Shown one piece after another: positions 1 through 8,510 of a DNA stretch of 35,754 bases. The DNA comes from Gemmatimonadales bacterium (lineage in GTDB: Bacteria > Gemmatimonadota > Gemmatimonadetes > Gemmatimonadales > GWC2-71-9): NCBI GenBank assembly GCA_036279355.1, contig DASUJH010000015.1, forward strand, positions 1 through 35,754, written 5' to 3'. The position numbers and the translations under genes are program-made. Within the stretch, counting starts at the first letter, position 1; each line of letters starts with the position of its first letter. The notes under the pieces were generated by a model that ran no database searches, was not told the DNA's origin, and saw nothing but the letters and a program-made list of their open reading frames with translations.

Positions 1-1
1 C

Positions 2-748
2 ATCGAGTCGTGGTACGATCTGGGCAATAAATCGAAGACCCGCCGCACCGGGATGGACAAGGTGCAACAGGTCTCCGAGCACGTGAACCTCATCCTCCGC
101 TACATCCCCTACATCCAGACCAATTTCGTGCTGGGCCTCGACGGCGACATGGGACCCGAGCCGTTCGAGCTCACCAAGCGGTTCATCGATCTCTGCCCCG
201 GCGCGTTCCCCGCGTACTCGCTGCTTTCGGCGTTTGGCCGCGCGGCGCCGATGAATCTCGAGTACCAGCGCGCCGGCCGGGTGCTGCCGTTCCCGTTCCA
301 CTTCCTCAACAACAACCACGCGATGAACGTGCGGCCCAAGCACTACAGCTGGCCCGAATTCTACGACGGGCTGGTGGACGTGTCGCGCCACTCGTTCTCC
401 TGGCGCGCCATCGGGCGGCGGTTCCGCGCGACGCGCACCGCGATCCCCAAGTGGATGAATGTCATGCGGGCGGTTTCGTCGGAGGGATTCGGGCGGGTCA
501 AGTACCACGCGGCAATGCGGGGGCTGCTCGACACCGATAGATCGGTGCGCGACTTCATGGAAGGGAAGACGACCGCGCTGCCGTCGTTCTACGTGGACCA
601 TATCCGCAGAGATCTGGGCCCTCTCTTCGAGTACCTGCCCGCGGGCGCGATGATGCACGATCCCAACGCGTACCTCAAGGCGAACGGCGCGGCCGCGCCG
701 ATCGCTCTGCGCCCCGGTATGCGCGCGGCGCGCCCAGCGGTGGCGTAG
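2..748 (+). CDS. Radical SAM protein, C-terminal part (5' end outside window)
   Basis: The frame is open from base 2 with no stop, so the gene starts upstream and only about 248 C-terminal residues are present. The run IPYIQTNFVLGLDGD near residues 38-52 of the visible part is the late beta-strand region typical of B12-binding-type radical SAM enzymes, which often show 'NF(V/I)xGLDGD' here. The CxxxCxxC cluster motif would lie upstream and cannot be seen. The rest is a family-specific C-terminal region rich in Trp, Tyr and His, ending in an Ala/Arg-rich tail. The reaction and substrate cannot be inferred. An ATG at 53 lies inside the domain and is not a credible start. The arginase gene follows after 18 bases on the same strand. 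Confidence 0.75.
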   Translation: MESWYDLGNKSKTRRTGMDKVQQVSEHVNLILRYIPYIQTNFVLGLDGDMGPEPFELTKRFIDLCPGAFPAYSLLSAFGRAAPMNLEYQRAGRVLPFPFHFLNNNHAMNVRPKHYSWPEFYDGLVDVSRHSFSWRAIGRRFRATRTAIPKWMNVMRAVSSEGFGRVKYHAAMRGLLDTDRSVRDFMEGKTTALPSFYVDHIRRDLGPLFEYLPAGAMMHDPNAYLKANGAAAPIALRPGMRAARPAVA

Positions 749-766
749 GGCCGGAACCGCGCGCCG

Positions 767-1675
767 ATGCGCCGGATCCGGATGATCGGCGTACCGCTCG
801 ATCTGGGCGCGAGCCGGCGCGGGGTGGACATGGGGCCGTCGAGCCTGCGAATCGGCCAGCTGGGGCCTCGGCTCGCGGCGCTCGGCGGCGAAGTCGAGGA
901 CATCGGCAACCTGCGCATTCCCGACCGCGCCTCGCTCACCGGTGTCGCGTCGCCCGTCGGATACCTGCCCACCATCACCGAAGTCTGCCGCGACATTGCC
1001 GCCGCCACCGCGCAGGCGGTGCGCGAGGGATTCGCGCCGCTCGTGCTGGGCGGCGACCACTCGCTCGGCGCGGGGTCGGCGGCGGGCGTCGCGACCGCGC
1101 TCGCGGAGCGGGGACAGCGCCTCGGGCTCCTCTGGCTCGACGCGCACGGCGACCTCAACACCCCGTCGAGCACGCTGAGCGGCAACGTGCACGGAATGCC
1201 GGTGGCGCACCTGCTGGGCTACGGCGACGCTGGCATGGCCGGGATCGCGTCGCCCGCGCCGGCCGTCCGAGCGGAGAACACGGCGCTCGTCGGCATCCGC
1301 GACCTCGATCCGGCCGAGCGGGAGCACGCGCGGCGCTACGGAGTTCGCGTGTTCACCATGCGGGAGATCGACGAGCGCGGGCTCAAGGCGGTGATGGAGG
1401 ATGCGCTTGCCATCGCCGGCGCGGGCACGGACGGGCTCCATGTGTCACTCGACGTGGACTGGATCGATCCGCGCGACGCGCCGGGTGTGGGCACGCCGGT
1501 GGCGGGCGGGGCCACGTACCGGGAAGCGCACCTCGCCATGGAGCTCCTGGCCGACACGGGGCGGATGGTGTCGATGGACGTGGTCGAGATCAATCCGGTG
1601 CTCGACGACCACAACCGGACGGCGGAGCTCGCGGTGGGGCTCGTGGGGAGCGCGTTCGGGCAGAAGATTCTTTAG
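767..1675 (+). CDS. rocF: Arginase (ureohydrolase family)
   Basis: This 302-residue protein has the usual length for bacterial arginase, which hydrolyses L-arginine to ornithine and urea in the cytoplasm. All manganese-binding motifs are visible: GGDHS (His98), DAHGD (Asp125, His127, Asp129) and SLDVD (Asp229, Asp231). Glu274 in DVVEINP is the family's conserved glutamate. The segment SGNVHGMPVAHLLG (138-151) is characteristic of arginases rather than agmatinases, because it matches the arginine-binding loop. Family members usually read DAHAD; Gly replaces that Ala here and does not touch a ligand. The gene lies 18 bases after the radical SAM gene and may be cotranscribed with it. No other arginine catabolic gene is present in the window. 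The arginase call is firm, and agmatinase or formimidoylglutamase is less likely. Confidence 0.93.
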   Translation: MRRIRMIGVPLDLGASRRGVDMGPSSLRIGQLGPRLAALGGEVEDIGNLRIPDRASLTGVASPVGYLPTITEVCRDIAAATAQAVREGFAPLVLGGDHSLGAGSAAGVATALAERGQRLGLLWLDAHGDLNTPSSTLSGNVHGMPVAHLLGYGDAGMAGIASPAPAVRAENTALVGIRDLDPAEREHARRYGVRVFTMREIDERGLKAVMEDALAIAGAGTDGLHVSLDVDWIDPRDAPGVGTPVAGGATYREAHLAMELLADTGRMVSMDVVEINPVLDDHNRTAELAVGLVGSAFGQKIL

Positions 1676-1705
1676 TGGCGGCAGTTCCAGACCGCGACAA
1701 TGTGC

Positions 1706-1736
1706 TTGCAAGGCGCGGGACGGCCCTCCATATATT
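1706..1736 (+). promoter_or_regulatory. Possible sigma-70-type promoter for the TonB-like gene
   Basis: TTGCAA at 1706-1711 and TATATT at 1731-1736 are separated by 19 bases, longer than the ideal 17. They lie in the 99-base gap between the arginase stop and the ATG at 1775. The A/T-rich box stands out in a 70% GC background. This is read by eye only. Confidence 0.35.
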
Positions 1737-1774
1737 GAGCGTCAGGTACCCCCGCTCCGGGTCGGCAGGCGACC

Positions 1775-2470
1775 ATGAGAGTCACCCTCCTCGAATCCGA
1801 CCGCCACTTTCTCCAGTCCGCCGAATGCGCGCTGCTGAGCCTGCTCGCGCACGGGGCGGTCATCGTAGGCGCCATTGCCGTGACCAGCGGCGGGCGTGTC
1901 CTCCCGAGCAACGCGCGGGAGGCACGCGTTTTCTTCTTGCTGCCGCCCGACCGCGTGGCCGCGAGCTCGAGCCAGCCGGCGATCATGCAATGGGGGCGCG
2001 AGGGCGGAGATCTGAAAGACGGGAGCGAGCTCACGAGGCCGGGTGAAGGCTGGCTCACCCACGCAGACGCGCACGGCCGCCGCGGCAAGCGGCCCAAGAG
2101 CGGCGCGAAGGGCGAGTTGCCGGTCGGGCCCGACGTGCGGCAGCCGGACTCGGTCTTCAGCGTGCTCGAGGTGGACTCGGTGGTGCAGCGCTACGAGACG
2201 AGCGCCGCGCCCGTCTATCCGCCGGAGCTGCTCGCAACCGGCACAGAGGGCGTGGTCTACGCGCAGTTCGTGGTGGACACCAGTGGCATGGTCGACACCA
2301 CGACGATCCGCCTGCTCACGAGCCCGCACCCCGCCTTCTCGGCGTCGGTGCGCCGGGCGCTCGGCCTGATGCGGTTCCGGCCGGCGGTGCGCGGCCGGCA
2401 CAAGGTGCGGCAGCTCGTCGAGCAGCACTTCCGCTTCACCATTGCGCCGCCGGTTCGCCAGATCAGTTGA
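1775..2470 (+). CDS. TonB-family energy transducer-like protein
   Basis: The 231-residue protein has one N-terminal membrane segment (about residues 17-40), a polar linker (about 60-140) rich in Gly, Arg and Lys, and a C-terminal TonB-like domain (about 144-224). The latter begins at PVYPPELLATGTEG and contains FVVDTSGMVD and ALGLMRFRPA, which match the usual 'YP..A...GxxGxVxxxFxVdxxGxV...A....rF.PA' pattern. Proteins of this kind couple the proton motive force, through ExbB/ExbD, to outer-membrane TonB-dependent receptors. No exbB or exbD lies next to it. The linker lacks the Pro-Lys/Pro-Glu repeats of classical TonB and is short, so it could instead be one of the many TonB-domain proteins with other roles. 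It could serve the receptor encoded at 6506-8506, but nothing in the sequence shows this. Confidence 0.75.
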   Translation: MRVTLLESDRHFLQSAECALLSLLAHGAVIVGAIAVTSGGRVLPSNAREARVFFLLPPDRVAASSSQPAIMQWGREGGDLKDGSELTRPGEGWLTHADAHGRRGKRPKSGAKGELPVGPDVRQPDSVFSVLEVDSVVQRYETSAAPVYPPELLATGTEGVVYAQFVVDTSGMVDTTTIRLLTSPHPAFSASVRRALGLMRFRPAVRGRHKVRQLVEQHFRFTIAPPVRQIS

Positions 2471-2478
2471 CCGGCCGC

Positions 2479-2503
2479 TGTTGGGGGCCGCACCCCGGCA
2501 ACA
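2479..2503. terminator. Hairpin between convergent genes
   Basis: TGTTGGGGG (2479-2487) can pair with CCCC (2493-2496) and CAACA (2499-2503), giving nine base pairs with a two-base bulge and a five-base loop. It sits between the convergent stops at 2470 and 2518, so it could end transcription from both sides. No T-run follows on either strand, so the call is tentative. Confidence 0.35.
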
Positions 2504-2517
2504 CCAGCCGCCAGCGA

Positions 2518-3501
2518 CTACTCCGGCGGCTTTGCCGTGGCGACGAATATGTCATCCACGTAGAGGTGGCGGGTGACGGGCTCGGGCGGCGCGCCGACGC
2601 CGGTGAGCGAGCCGTCGATCATGATGGAATTGAGTCGCAGGTCGGTCGTCTTGCGGAAGGCGATTCCCGACCACTCTCCGCGAAGCACGCCGTCGAGCCA
2701 GAATCGCTGCGCGCCGTCCGATGCATCCGGCGCGTTCAGCTTCACCCAGTACTCCAGTTTGTGCCACGTTCCGCGCGAGGCCGTGAGCGGCGGGTAATAG
2801 GTGGCCTCCCCGGTGCCGAAGCGCCCCCAACAGGTCTTCCCGTCATCCTCGCGCGCCATCGCGGGGTAGTAGCTGTAGAGCTGCAGCGGGCCCGGATCGC
2901 CCTTGGCGGGCCACGCGATGACGCCGGTCGAAAACCACTGGTACCCATCGGGGCAGAGACCCGCAGTGCCAAAGGCCGACCAGCGGTCGTCAATCCGTGA
3001 GCCGCGCACCCTGAGCAGCTTGGTGCCGCCGGTCCAGTTGGACTCGAAGCGCACGTAATAACGAACATAGAGCGAATCGTAGCCTGGCATGAACCAGCGG
3101 GTGAGCCAGCCGCCGGTTTCGCCGGCGGGATACGTCATCCGCAACACGTGGCTGCCGCCATGCGCGAGCGCCGCATCAGCGAGCACCTCATGCAGCGGCG
3201 AGTCCTTGCCGTCGTCCCAGGAGGCGAGCGTGTTGGACTCGAAGTCGTCACGGAAAATCGTGTCGATGCGTGCGGTGGAAGGCGCGGGCGGCGGCGTGGG
3301 CGATCCCGGCACGCCGCTGCCGGGCGACTCGGCGCCGGGCGGATCGGCGACGGCCGTGGGGCCGCCGGGCTCGCCCGCGCAGGCGAGCAGGGCGGCGGTG
3401 CCGGCGAGGGTGGCGGCGCTGGTGACGGCTATGAAGGCAACCCGGAAGCGTGCGCGGCGGCGCGCGCGGGGCGCGTCGGGCGCGAGCGGCGCGGCGGGCA
3501 T
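2518..3501 (-). CDS. Lipoprotein with polysaccharide-lyase-like jelly-roll domain
   Basis: The protein has 327 residues. An Arg-rich N-terminus is followed by a hydrophobic segment (about 20-40) and a lipobox LLAC with Cys41, so it should be a lipoprotein. A Pro/Gly/Ser/Thr linker (about 45-78) precedes a single domain starting RDDFESNTLASWDDG. That opening, the many aromatic residues (YVRYYVRF, LEYWVKLN), FWLDGVLRGEW and the closing HLYVDDIFVA are typical of concanavalin-type lyases and carbohydrate-binding jelly rolls such as the heparin-lyase-I-like families. A catalytic residue cannot be assigned by eye, so it may bind rather than cleave sugar polymers. The ATG start is supported by AAGGAG at 3507-3512, five bases upstream. 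It is monocistronic and convergent with the TonB-like gene. The 198 bases upstream, up to the kinase stop at 3700, hold no gene. Confidence 0.7.
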   Translation of the reverse strand: MPAAPLAPDAPRARRRARFRVAFIAVTSAATLAGTAALLACAGEPGGPTAVADPPGAESPGSGVPGSPTPPPAPSTARIDTIFRDDFESNTLASWDDGKDSPLHEVLADAALAHGGSHVLRMTYPAGETGGWLTRWFMPGYDSLYVRYYVRFESNWTGGTKLLRVRGSRIDDRWSAFGTAGLCPDGYQWFSTGVIAWPAKGDPGPLQLYSYYPAMAREDDGKTCWGRFGTGEATYYPPLTASRGTWHKLEYWVKLNAPDASDGAQRFWLDGVLRGEWSGIAFRKTTDLRLNSIMIDGSLTGVGAPPEPVTRHLYVDDIFVATAKPPE

Positions 3502-3699
3502 GCGCGCTCCTTGGAATTGGGTGGACCGCGACGAGCGGAGAGTGAACGTGTGTGCGAACGACGGCGCGGGGGACGCGGCAAGAAGCGGTCCGCGCGGGAT
3601 CCCGTCGAAGGGGGCCGCGCGGGCACGCGCGAACTCTGACTTCTTTCCCGAACTCGTGCAATTTCCGAGGGCCGCCGCGAGCGGGCCGGCCGCCTGCGG

Positions 3700-5907
3700 T
3701 CAGGCCGTAGCCGGCCGCGATGCGTCCACCGCGCCGCGCGCGGCCGCGAGCAGCTCGTCCGGCGTGAACGGCTTTGCCAGGCAGAGAGCATCCTTCTCGA
3801 GCGCTCCCCGCCCGCTCACGGCGTCGGCCGCGTAGCCGGAGATGAGGAGCACCGGCACGCTCGGGCGCCGCGTCCGGAGCGCCTGCACCAGCTCGGGACC
3901 CGACGCCACCGGCATCGTGACGTCGGTGATCAACAGGTCGATCTCGGCAGCATGCTCGGCCGCGAGCACGCGCGCGGCGCCACCGTCGTCCGCTTCCAGC
4001 ACGTGATAGCCGGCCTCGCGGAGCGTCCGCGCCGCGAGCGCACGCACGGCGGCGTCATCCTCCGCCAGGAGCACCGTCCCGCGACCCTGCATCGAGCCGC
4101 CGCCGGCCTCGGGCCTGGCGGGCTCGGTCTCTTCGGTTGCGACCGGCAGCAGCACGCGGAATGTGGCGCCGTGTCCCAACTCGCTCTCCACCAGGATCTC
4201 TCCCTCTGCCTGCTTCACGATGCCGTAACACATCGCGAGCCCGAGGCCGGTGCCCTGGCCCACCGGCTTGGTGGTGAAGAAGGGCTCGAAGATCCGATTC
4301 ATGATGTCGGGGGCGATGCCGGTGCCGGTATCGGCGACCGCCAGCTCGACATACGCGCCCGGCACGAGCTCACGCCGTGCCGCTTCCGCCGGAGCCAACT
4401 CGATCTCGCGGGTGGTGATCTCGAGCCGGCCGCCGACCGGCATGGCGTCTCGCGCGTTCACCGCGAGGTTCACCAGCACCTGCTCGAGCTGGCCGGGGTC
4501 CACGCGGGTGGGCGGGAGCGAGGGCGCGAGCCGCACCTCGATCGTCATGTCCTCGCCCAGGATGCGCCGGAGCAGCGGCTCGAGCGCGCGCACCGCCTCG
4601 TTCAGATTCACCAGCGTCGGCAGCACCATCTGGCGCCGGGCGTACGAGAGGAGCTGCGAGGTGAGCGAGGCCGCGCGCCGGGCGGCGCGCTCCACCTGGT
4701 CCAGGTCGCTCCGCACCTGCGTGCCCTCGGGAAGTCGCCGCTGCGCGAATCTCACATAGCCGAGCATGCCGGTGAGCAGGTTATTGAAGTCGTGGGCGAT
4801 GCCGCCGGCGAGGTTGCCGATCGCCTCCATCTTCTGCGCCTGCATGAGCTGGCGCTCGAGTTTGCGCCGATCGGTGACGTCCTGCAATACCCCGATGAGC
4901 TGGCCCGGCGTACCAGGCGCGTCGAGATACGCGTGACCGCGGATCGCGATCTCGCGCTCCTCGCCGTCCGGCCCCGTCCGCCGGAATTCCGTCTCCACCG
5001 AGCCGCGGTCGCTGATGGCCTGCGCGATTGCTTGCCGCACCCTGGCTGCGTCGTCCGGATTCGCGCCCTCGAGAAGGGTCCCGAGCGCCGCCTCATCGAT
5101 CGTGGGGCCCAGCGGGAGCACCCAGGTGCGCATGCTCGCGGCGCCGAGCGCGAGCCGGAGGCGGGCCTCGCTCTCGCGCAGGGCGGCCGCCCGTTCCTGC
5201 ACCGCCGCATCCCGTTCCTGCAGCGTGTCGAGCATGCGGTTGAACCCATCCGTCAGCGCCCCGATCTCGTCGTCCGCGTGCGCCGGCACGCGGAGCGTGA
5301 GATCGCGGGTCGCGGTGAGGCGGCGGACGGTGTCGGCGAGGCCCAGGAGCGGTGTCGCGACCGAGCGGCCCAGCGCCGCGAGGAGCAGGATCGCCGTCGC
5401 GCCGACCGCGATGAGCACCACGACGACGACGATGGCGTACGGCGGAAGCCGCTGCCAGAAGGTCGGCAGCCGGTACTGCAGCCGGAGCCAGCCGAGCGGC
5501 TGGTCGTCGGACGCCACCGGCAGCGTCAGCACCAACTCGTCGCCTTGAACGACCAGACCGGAGTCCGCGGGCGGCGGTGCCAGGAGCGGCGGCGCGCCCG
5601 CGCGCCGGTAGGACGCGAACAGCGATCCGTCGGGGCGGTACACGGCGGCAGCGCCAATCTCGGCGCGGCTGCGCAGCGTCGCGAGGTTCTCGCGAGCGGC
5701 GGCGGAGTCGTCGAAGAGCAAGGCGGGGACGGTGTTGGTGCGGACGATGGCGCCGAGCGTGGTCACGTCGCTCACCGCGCGGGGCCGGAAGGTCGTGAGA
5801 TCGTAGATCGTGACCGCCGCGGCCGCGAGCGCCACGCCGCCCATGGAGGCGAGCGCGATCAGGATGCCCACCTTCTGGCGGATCGGACGGTCACGGAAGG
5901 CTCGCAC
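3700..5907 (-). CDS. Hybrid histidine kinase with CHASE8-like sensor and C-terminal receiver
   Basis: From the GTG at 5907 the protein has 735 residues. In order: membrane segment (about 12-36); a periplasmic region (about 40-155) beginning SDVTTLGAIVRTNTVPALLFDD and reading AAVYRPDGSLFASY, which looks like CHASE8; a second membrane segment (about 156-180); HAMP (about 180-235); a short coiled coil; a weak PAS-like region (about 250-345); HisKA with His372 in GGIAHDFNNLL; HATPase with N484, DTGTG and GQGTGLGL; and a receiver with Asp662 and Lys712. It should autophosphorylate on His372 and pass phosphate to its own receiver. The open frame runs further upstream to 6120, but that part overlaps the YfiR gene and is a shadow. 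The GTG overlaps the operon in typical fashion: it starts three bases past the YfiR stop, with GGGGGAG just upstream. It is the last gene of a four-gene operon. Confidence 0.85.
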   Translation of the reverse strand: MRAFRDRPIRQKVGILIALASMGGVALAAAAVTIYDLTTFRPRAVSDVTTLGAIVRTNTVPALLFDDSAAARENLATLRSRAEIGAAAVYRPDGSLFASYRRAGAPPLLAPPPADSGLVVQGDELVLTLPVASDDQPLGWLRLQYRLPTFWQRLPPYAIVVVVVLIAVGATAILLLAALGRSVATPLLGLADTVRRLTATRDLTLRVPAHADDEIGALTDGFNRMLDTLQERDAAVQERAAALRESEARLRLALGAASMRTWVLPLGPTIDEAALGTLLEGANPDDAARVRQAIAQAISDRGSVETEFRRTGPDGEEREIAIRGHAYLDAPGTPGQLIGVLQDVTDRRKLERQLMQAQKMEAIGNLAGGIAHDFNNLLTGMLGYVRFAQRRLPEGTQVRSDLDQVERAARRAASLTSQLLSYARRQMVLPTLVNLNEAVRALEPLLRRILGEDMTIEVRLAPSLPPTRVDPGQLEQVLVNLAVNARDAMPVGGRLEITTREIELAPAEAARRELVPGAYVELAVADTGTGIAPDIMNRIFEPFFTTKPVGQGTGLGLAMCYGIVKQAEGEILVESELGHGATFRVLLPVATEETEPARPEAGGGSMQGRGTVLLAEDDAAVRALAARTLREAGYHVLEADDGGAARVLAAEHAAEIDLLITDVTMPVASGPELVQALRTRRPSVPVLLISGYAADAVSGRGALEKDALCLAKPFTPDELLAAARGAVDASRPATA

Positions 5908-5909
5908 GC

Positions 5910-6518
5910 TCAGCGCTCCCCCGGCTCGTCCTGCACCCGGGTCGCCAGGCTCAGCACCCGCGAGCTGATCCGCAGGCCGGCCGCTCTGGCCGCGGTCAGA
6001 TTGATCCCGAAGCGTACCGTCTCGTTCACGATCACAAATCCGATCATGCCGTCCCGATCGACGAACTGCGCGCCCTCGCCGACGCTCAGGACGGGCCGGC
6101 CGCGAATCGCCTTCAGCCACTCGGCTTCATCGGGTGTATCCGGCGGAAGATAGAGCAGGTTGCAACGATCCGCCGCCGACGGGGAATCGACGCTCCGGGT
6201 CTGCAGCACGCGCCCGCGCTGCCGCCGCTCCGCCAGCACGCGATCGAGGATGCCGCGGAACGTCCCCAGCCCGGCCACGCAGAGCATGAGCGGCGCCTCG
6301 GAATCGGGCACCACCGAGCTGGGCCATTCGACGTAACGGGTGAAGTTGACGAGGTAGGCGGCCTTCACTCCGGCCTCGAGCTCCGAGGCGGGCACCTGGG
6401 CGCCGGCGGTGCCGATGCCGAACCCGAGCAGCAGGAACAGCGCCGCGGGCGGGCCAACGATGCCGCAGCGCGGGCCCCGCCGGCGGGCGCGCGACAGTCC
6501 AGCCGCTAGAAGCGCCAC
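5910..6518 (-). CDS. YfiR-family (DUF4154) periplasmic protein
   Basis: The 202-residue protein has a signal peptide (hydrophobic core about 22-40, ending AGA-Q). The mature part carries the family hallmarks: VKAAYLVNFTRYVEWP (51-66), LMLCVAGLG (Cys80), DRCNLLYLP (Cys119), and the ending FVIVNETVRFGINLTAARAAGLRISSRVLSLA. YfiR of Pseudomonas is a periplasmic repressor that binds the CHASE8 domain of the cyclase YfiN and is redox-controlled through disulfides. Cys80 and Cys119 could form the equivalent of its conserved disulfide. Translation starts at a GTG (6518) overlapping the receptor stop by 13 bases, and the kinase start follows its stop by two bases, so translation is coupled. The neighbouring CHASE8-like kinase is the obvious partner. 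The family call is strong; the partner is inferred from context. Confidence 0.87.
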   Translation of the reverse strand: MALLAAGLSRARRRGPRCGIVGPPAALFLLLGFGIGTAGAQVPASELEAGVKAAYLVNFTRYVEWPSSVVPDSEAPLMLCVAGLGTFRGILDRVLAERRQRGRVLQTRSVDSPSAADRCNLLYLPPDTPDEAEWLKAIRGRPVLSVGEGAQFVDRDGMIGFVIVNETVRFGINLTAARAAGLRISSRVLSLATRVQDEPGER

Positions 6519-8506
6519 TCGAGGTCGAGGCGAACCCGGCGTTCGATCGCGCGCCGCTCGGCTTCGAAGGGGCCCGGGCGGAACTCCGCGTGGCGCGGCG
6601 CGAGCAGGTCCTGCCCCACCAGCGCCACCCTGAGACCGGGGCGGACCGACCAGGCGACGCGCGCGTCGCCCTGGAGATAATCCGGAATCGCGGGAATGGC
6701 GGGCGGGTGCAGCGCAGAGACGTAGCGCAGTGCAAGATCGAGATCCACGGCGGCCGGCAGCGAAAAGGAGGAGCGAAGAGCAGCCTCGTGGCGCGGATTC
6801 AATTGAGCGACGAAATCGGGGAGCGCATTCGGGGTGCTCTCGTCAGGCTCGATGGTGCTGTGCAGGTAGGTATAGCTCGCGCGGAGCCGCATCCGCCGCG
6901 TGGTCTGCCACGTGGCGGCGAGCGTACCGCCGTAGCTCGCCGCGGTGGCGTCGTTGACAATCGCGAACGGAAGCACCAGCCGCCCGTCCACCCTGCCGAC
7001 CGAGCTCGGAAGCAAGGCACGGATGCGGCTGTAGTCGTTGTAGAAGAGGTCGGCATCCAGCGCGAGGCCCCTCACCGGGTGGCCCCGGTAGCCCAGCTCG
7101 TACGCGATGAGCCGCTCGGCCGCGAAATCGTCGTTGCCCTCGACCACGGCTGTCACCGGCGGCGGGCCCGGAGCGGTGACCGCGTTCTCGAAGATGTCGG
7201 TGTCCACCCGCGACGGGATGCGCACCGCCCGCGATACGGCCGACCAGAGGGTGTGCCGCGGAGTAAGCTGCCAGAGCAGCCGGACGTTCGGCTGTACCTC
7301 GAGCCCGCTGAAGCTGTTGTGCTCCAGCTTGGTGCCGAGGGTGAGATGCCAGCCATTCGCGCCAAGCGCGATGTCGTCCTGCAGGAATCCGGTGACGAGG
7401 TGCGTGGTGCGGCTCGAGGGCTCGAACGAGACGGGGTACGCGCCCGAGATGTCGTCCGCGTTGAGCCGAGCGCCGAGACCCCACACGATGTCGTGGCGGC
7501 CGCCGAGGATGAAGCGGTGCTGCACTTCGACGTCGGCGGTCGTGAGCGCGGCGCGCCCGAAGTAGGGCGCCTGGTCACGCACGTTCCGGTCGACGTAGGC
7601 CCGCGCGGAGAGCTCGCTCGCGCCGGAGAGCCGCCGGCTCCAATGCCCGAGCAGATTGCCGCCGTGCGTACGCACGTCGTAGGCGGTGAGCGCGGTGAAC
7701 GGCGGGTCCGGGGTGGGGAGCTGCTGGCGCTCGCCGCCCCGGGCGACATAGACATCGCCCTGGAGGGTGACATTGTCCCGCGGCGACAGGCGCGCGTCGA
7801 GGCGGAACCCACCCTGTCCCATGCGCCAGTCGTCGGGGGCCGGGTCGCCGGTAGTGAGATCCGCCGGGTCCTGGTAGAGATACCGCGCGTAGGCGCGCGC
7901 GTCGACGGCTCGCCCGAGCGCGCCGCCGTACTGCACGGTGCCGCCGACCCGGTCTTCGGTGCCGACATGCGCCAGCGCAAGACCGCCCGTGGTCTCCGCC
8001 GCCGGACGGGTGATGATGTTGATGACGCCGTTGACCGCGTTCGATCCCCACAGGGTGGCGCCGGGCCCGAGGATCACCTCGATGCGGTCGATGTCCTGCA
8101 GGACGACATCCTGCACGTCCCAGAAGACGCCCGCGAAGAGGGGCGAGTAGACGGCGCGGCCGTCGATCAGCACGAGCAGCTTGTTCGAAGTCACTTCGTT
8201 GAACCCGCGCGCGCTGATCGCCCATTCGCGCGCGCCGGCACGCGCCACCTCGAGCCCCGGCGCGAGCCGGAGCGCCTCGGGGAGCGAGGCCGCGCCGCTG
8301 CGCTCGATGTCCTCGCGGGTGATCACGAAGACCGCGGCGGCGGCCTCGGAAATCGGCTCGGGGCGCCGGCTCACGGAGGTCACCCGGATCCGCGCCAACT
8401 GCGTGATGTCGAGGTCGCCCAGGCTCTGGTCCGGCGCCGGTTGCTGGCCGGCCAGCGCCACCGGCAGGAGGATCGCGGCGGTGGCGAGAAGGGTGGCGCG
8501 GCGCAC
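6506..8506 (-). CDS. TonB-dependent outer-membrane receptor
   Basis: The 666-residue protein starts with a signal peptide (about 1-20, ending LAG-QQ). A plug domain (about 33-165) follows, with ITREDIERSGAASLPEALRLAPGLEV, SARGFNEVTSNKLLVLIDGR and the closing IEVILGPGATLWGSNAVNGVINIIT. The rest (about 170-666) is a beta-barrel with alternating aromatic strands and ends LDLEWRF, with the terminal Phe usual for outer-membrane barrels. VTSVSRR at about 43-49 could be the TonB box. The plug resembles vitamin B12/catecholate receptors in general; the ligand cannot be read from the sequence. Translation starts at GTG (8506), four bases after the receiver gene's stop. Its place in front of yfiR-like and kinase genes suggests a sensing role as well as, or instead of, bulk uptake. 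Confidence 0.9.
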   Translation of the reverse strand: MRRATLLATAAILLPVALAGQQPAPDQSLGDLDITQLARIRVTSVSRRPEPISEAAAAVFVITREDIERSGAASLPEALRLAPGLEVARAGAREWAISARGFNEVTSNKLLVLIDGRAVYSPLFAGVFWDVQDVVLQDIDRIEVILGPGATLWGSNAVNGVINIITRPAAETTGGLALAHVGTEDRVGGTVQYGGALGRAVDARAYARYLYQDPADLTTGDPAPDDWRMGQGGFRLDARLSPRDNVTLQGDVYVARGGERQQLPTPDPPFTALTAYDVRTHGGNLLGHWSRRLSGASELSARAYVDRNVRDQAPYFGRAALTTADVEVQHRFILGGRHDIVWGLGARLNADDISGAYPVSFEPSSRTTHLVTGFLQDDIALGANGWHLTLGTKLEHNSFSGLEVQPNVRLLWQLTPRHTLWSAVSRAVRIPSRVDTDIFENAVTAPGPPPVTAVVEGNDDFAAERLIAYELGYRGHPVRGLALDADLFYNDYSRIRALLPSSVGRVDGRLVLPFAIVNDATAASYGGTLAATWQTTRRMRLRASYTYLHSTIEPDESTPNALPDFVAQLNPRHEAALRSSFSLPAAVDLDLALRYVSALHPPAIPAIPDYLQGDARVAWSVRPGLRVALVGQDLLAPRHAEFRPGPFEAERRAIERRVRLDLEWRF

Positions 8507-8510
8507 CGGG

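Noticed and set aside
5908-6120. Longer start for the CHASE8-like kinase
   Set aside because: The extra 71 residues overlap the YfiR-family gene in another frame and are Arg/Gly/Asp-rich; the GTG at 5907 has a good ribosome binding site.
3952-6153. 733-residue open frame opposite the CHASE8-like kinase
   Set aside because: Composition is low-complexity (Arg, Glu, His, Ala) with no domain, while the other strand has kinase and receiver motifs in order.
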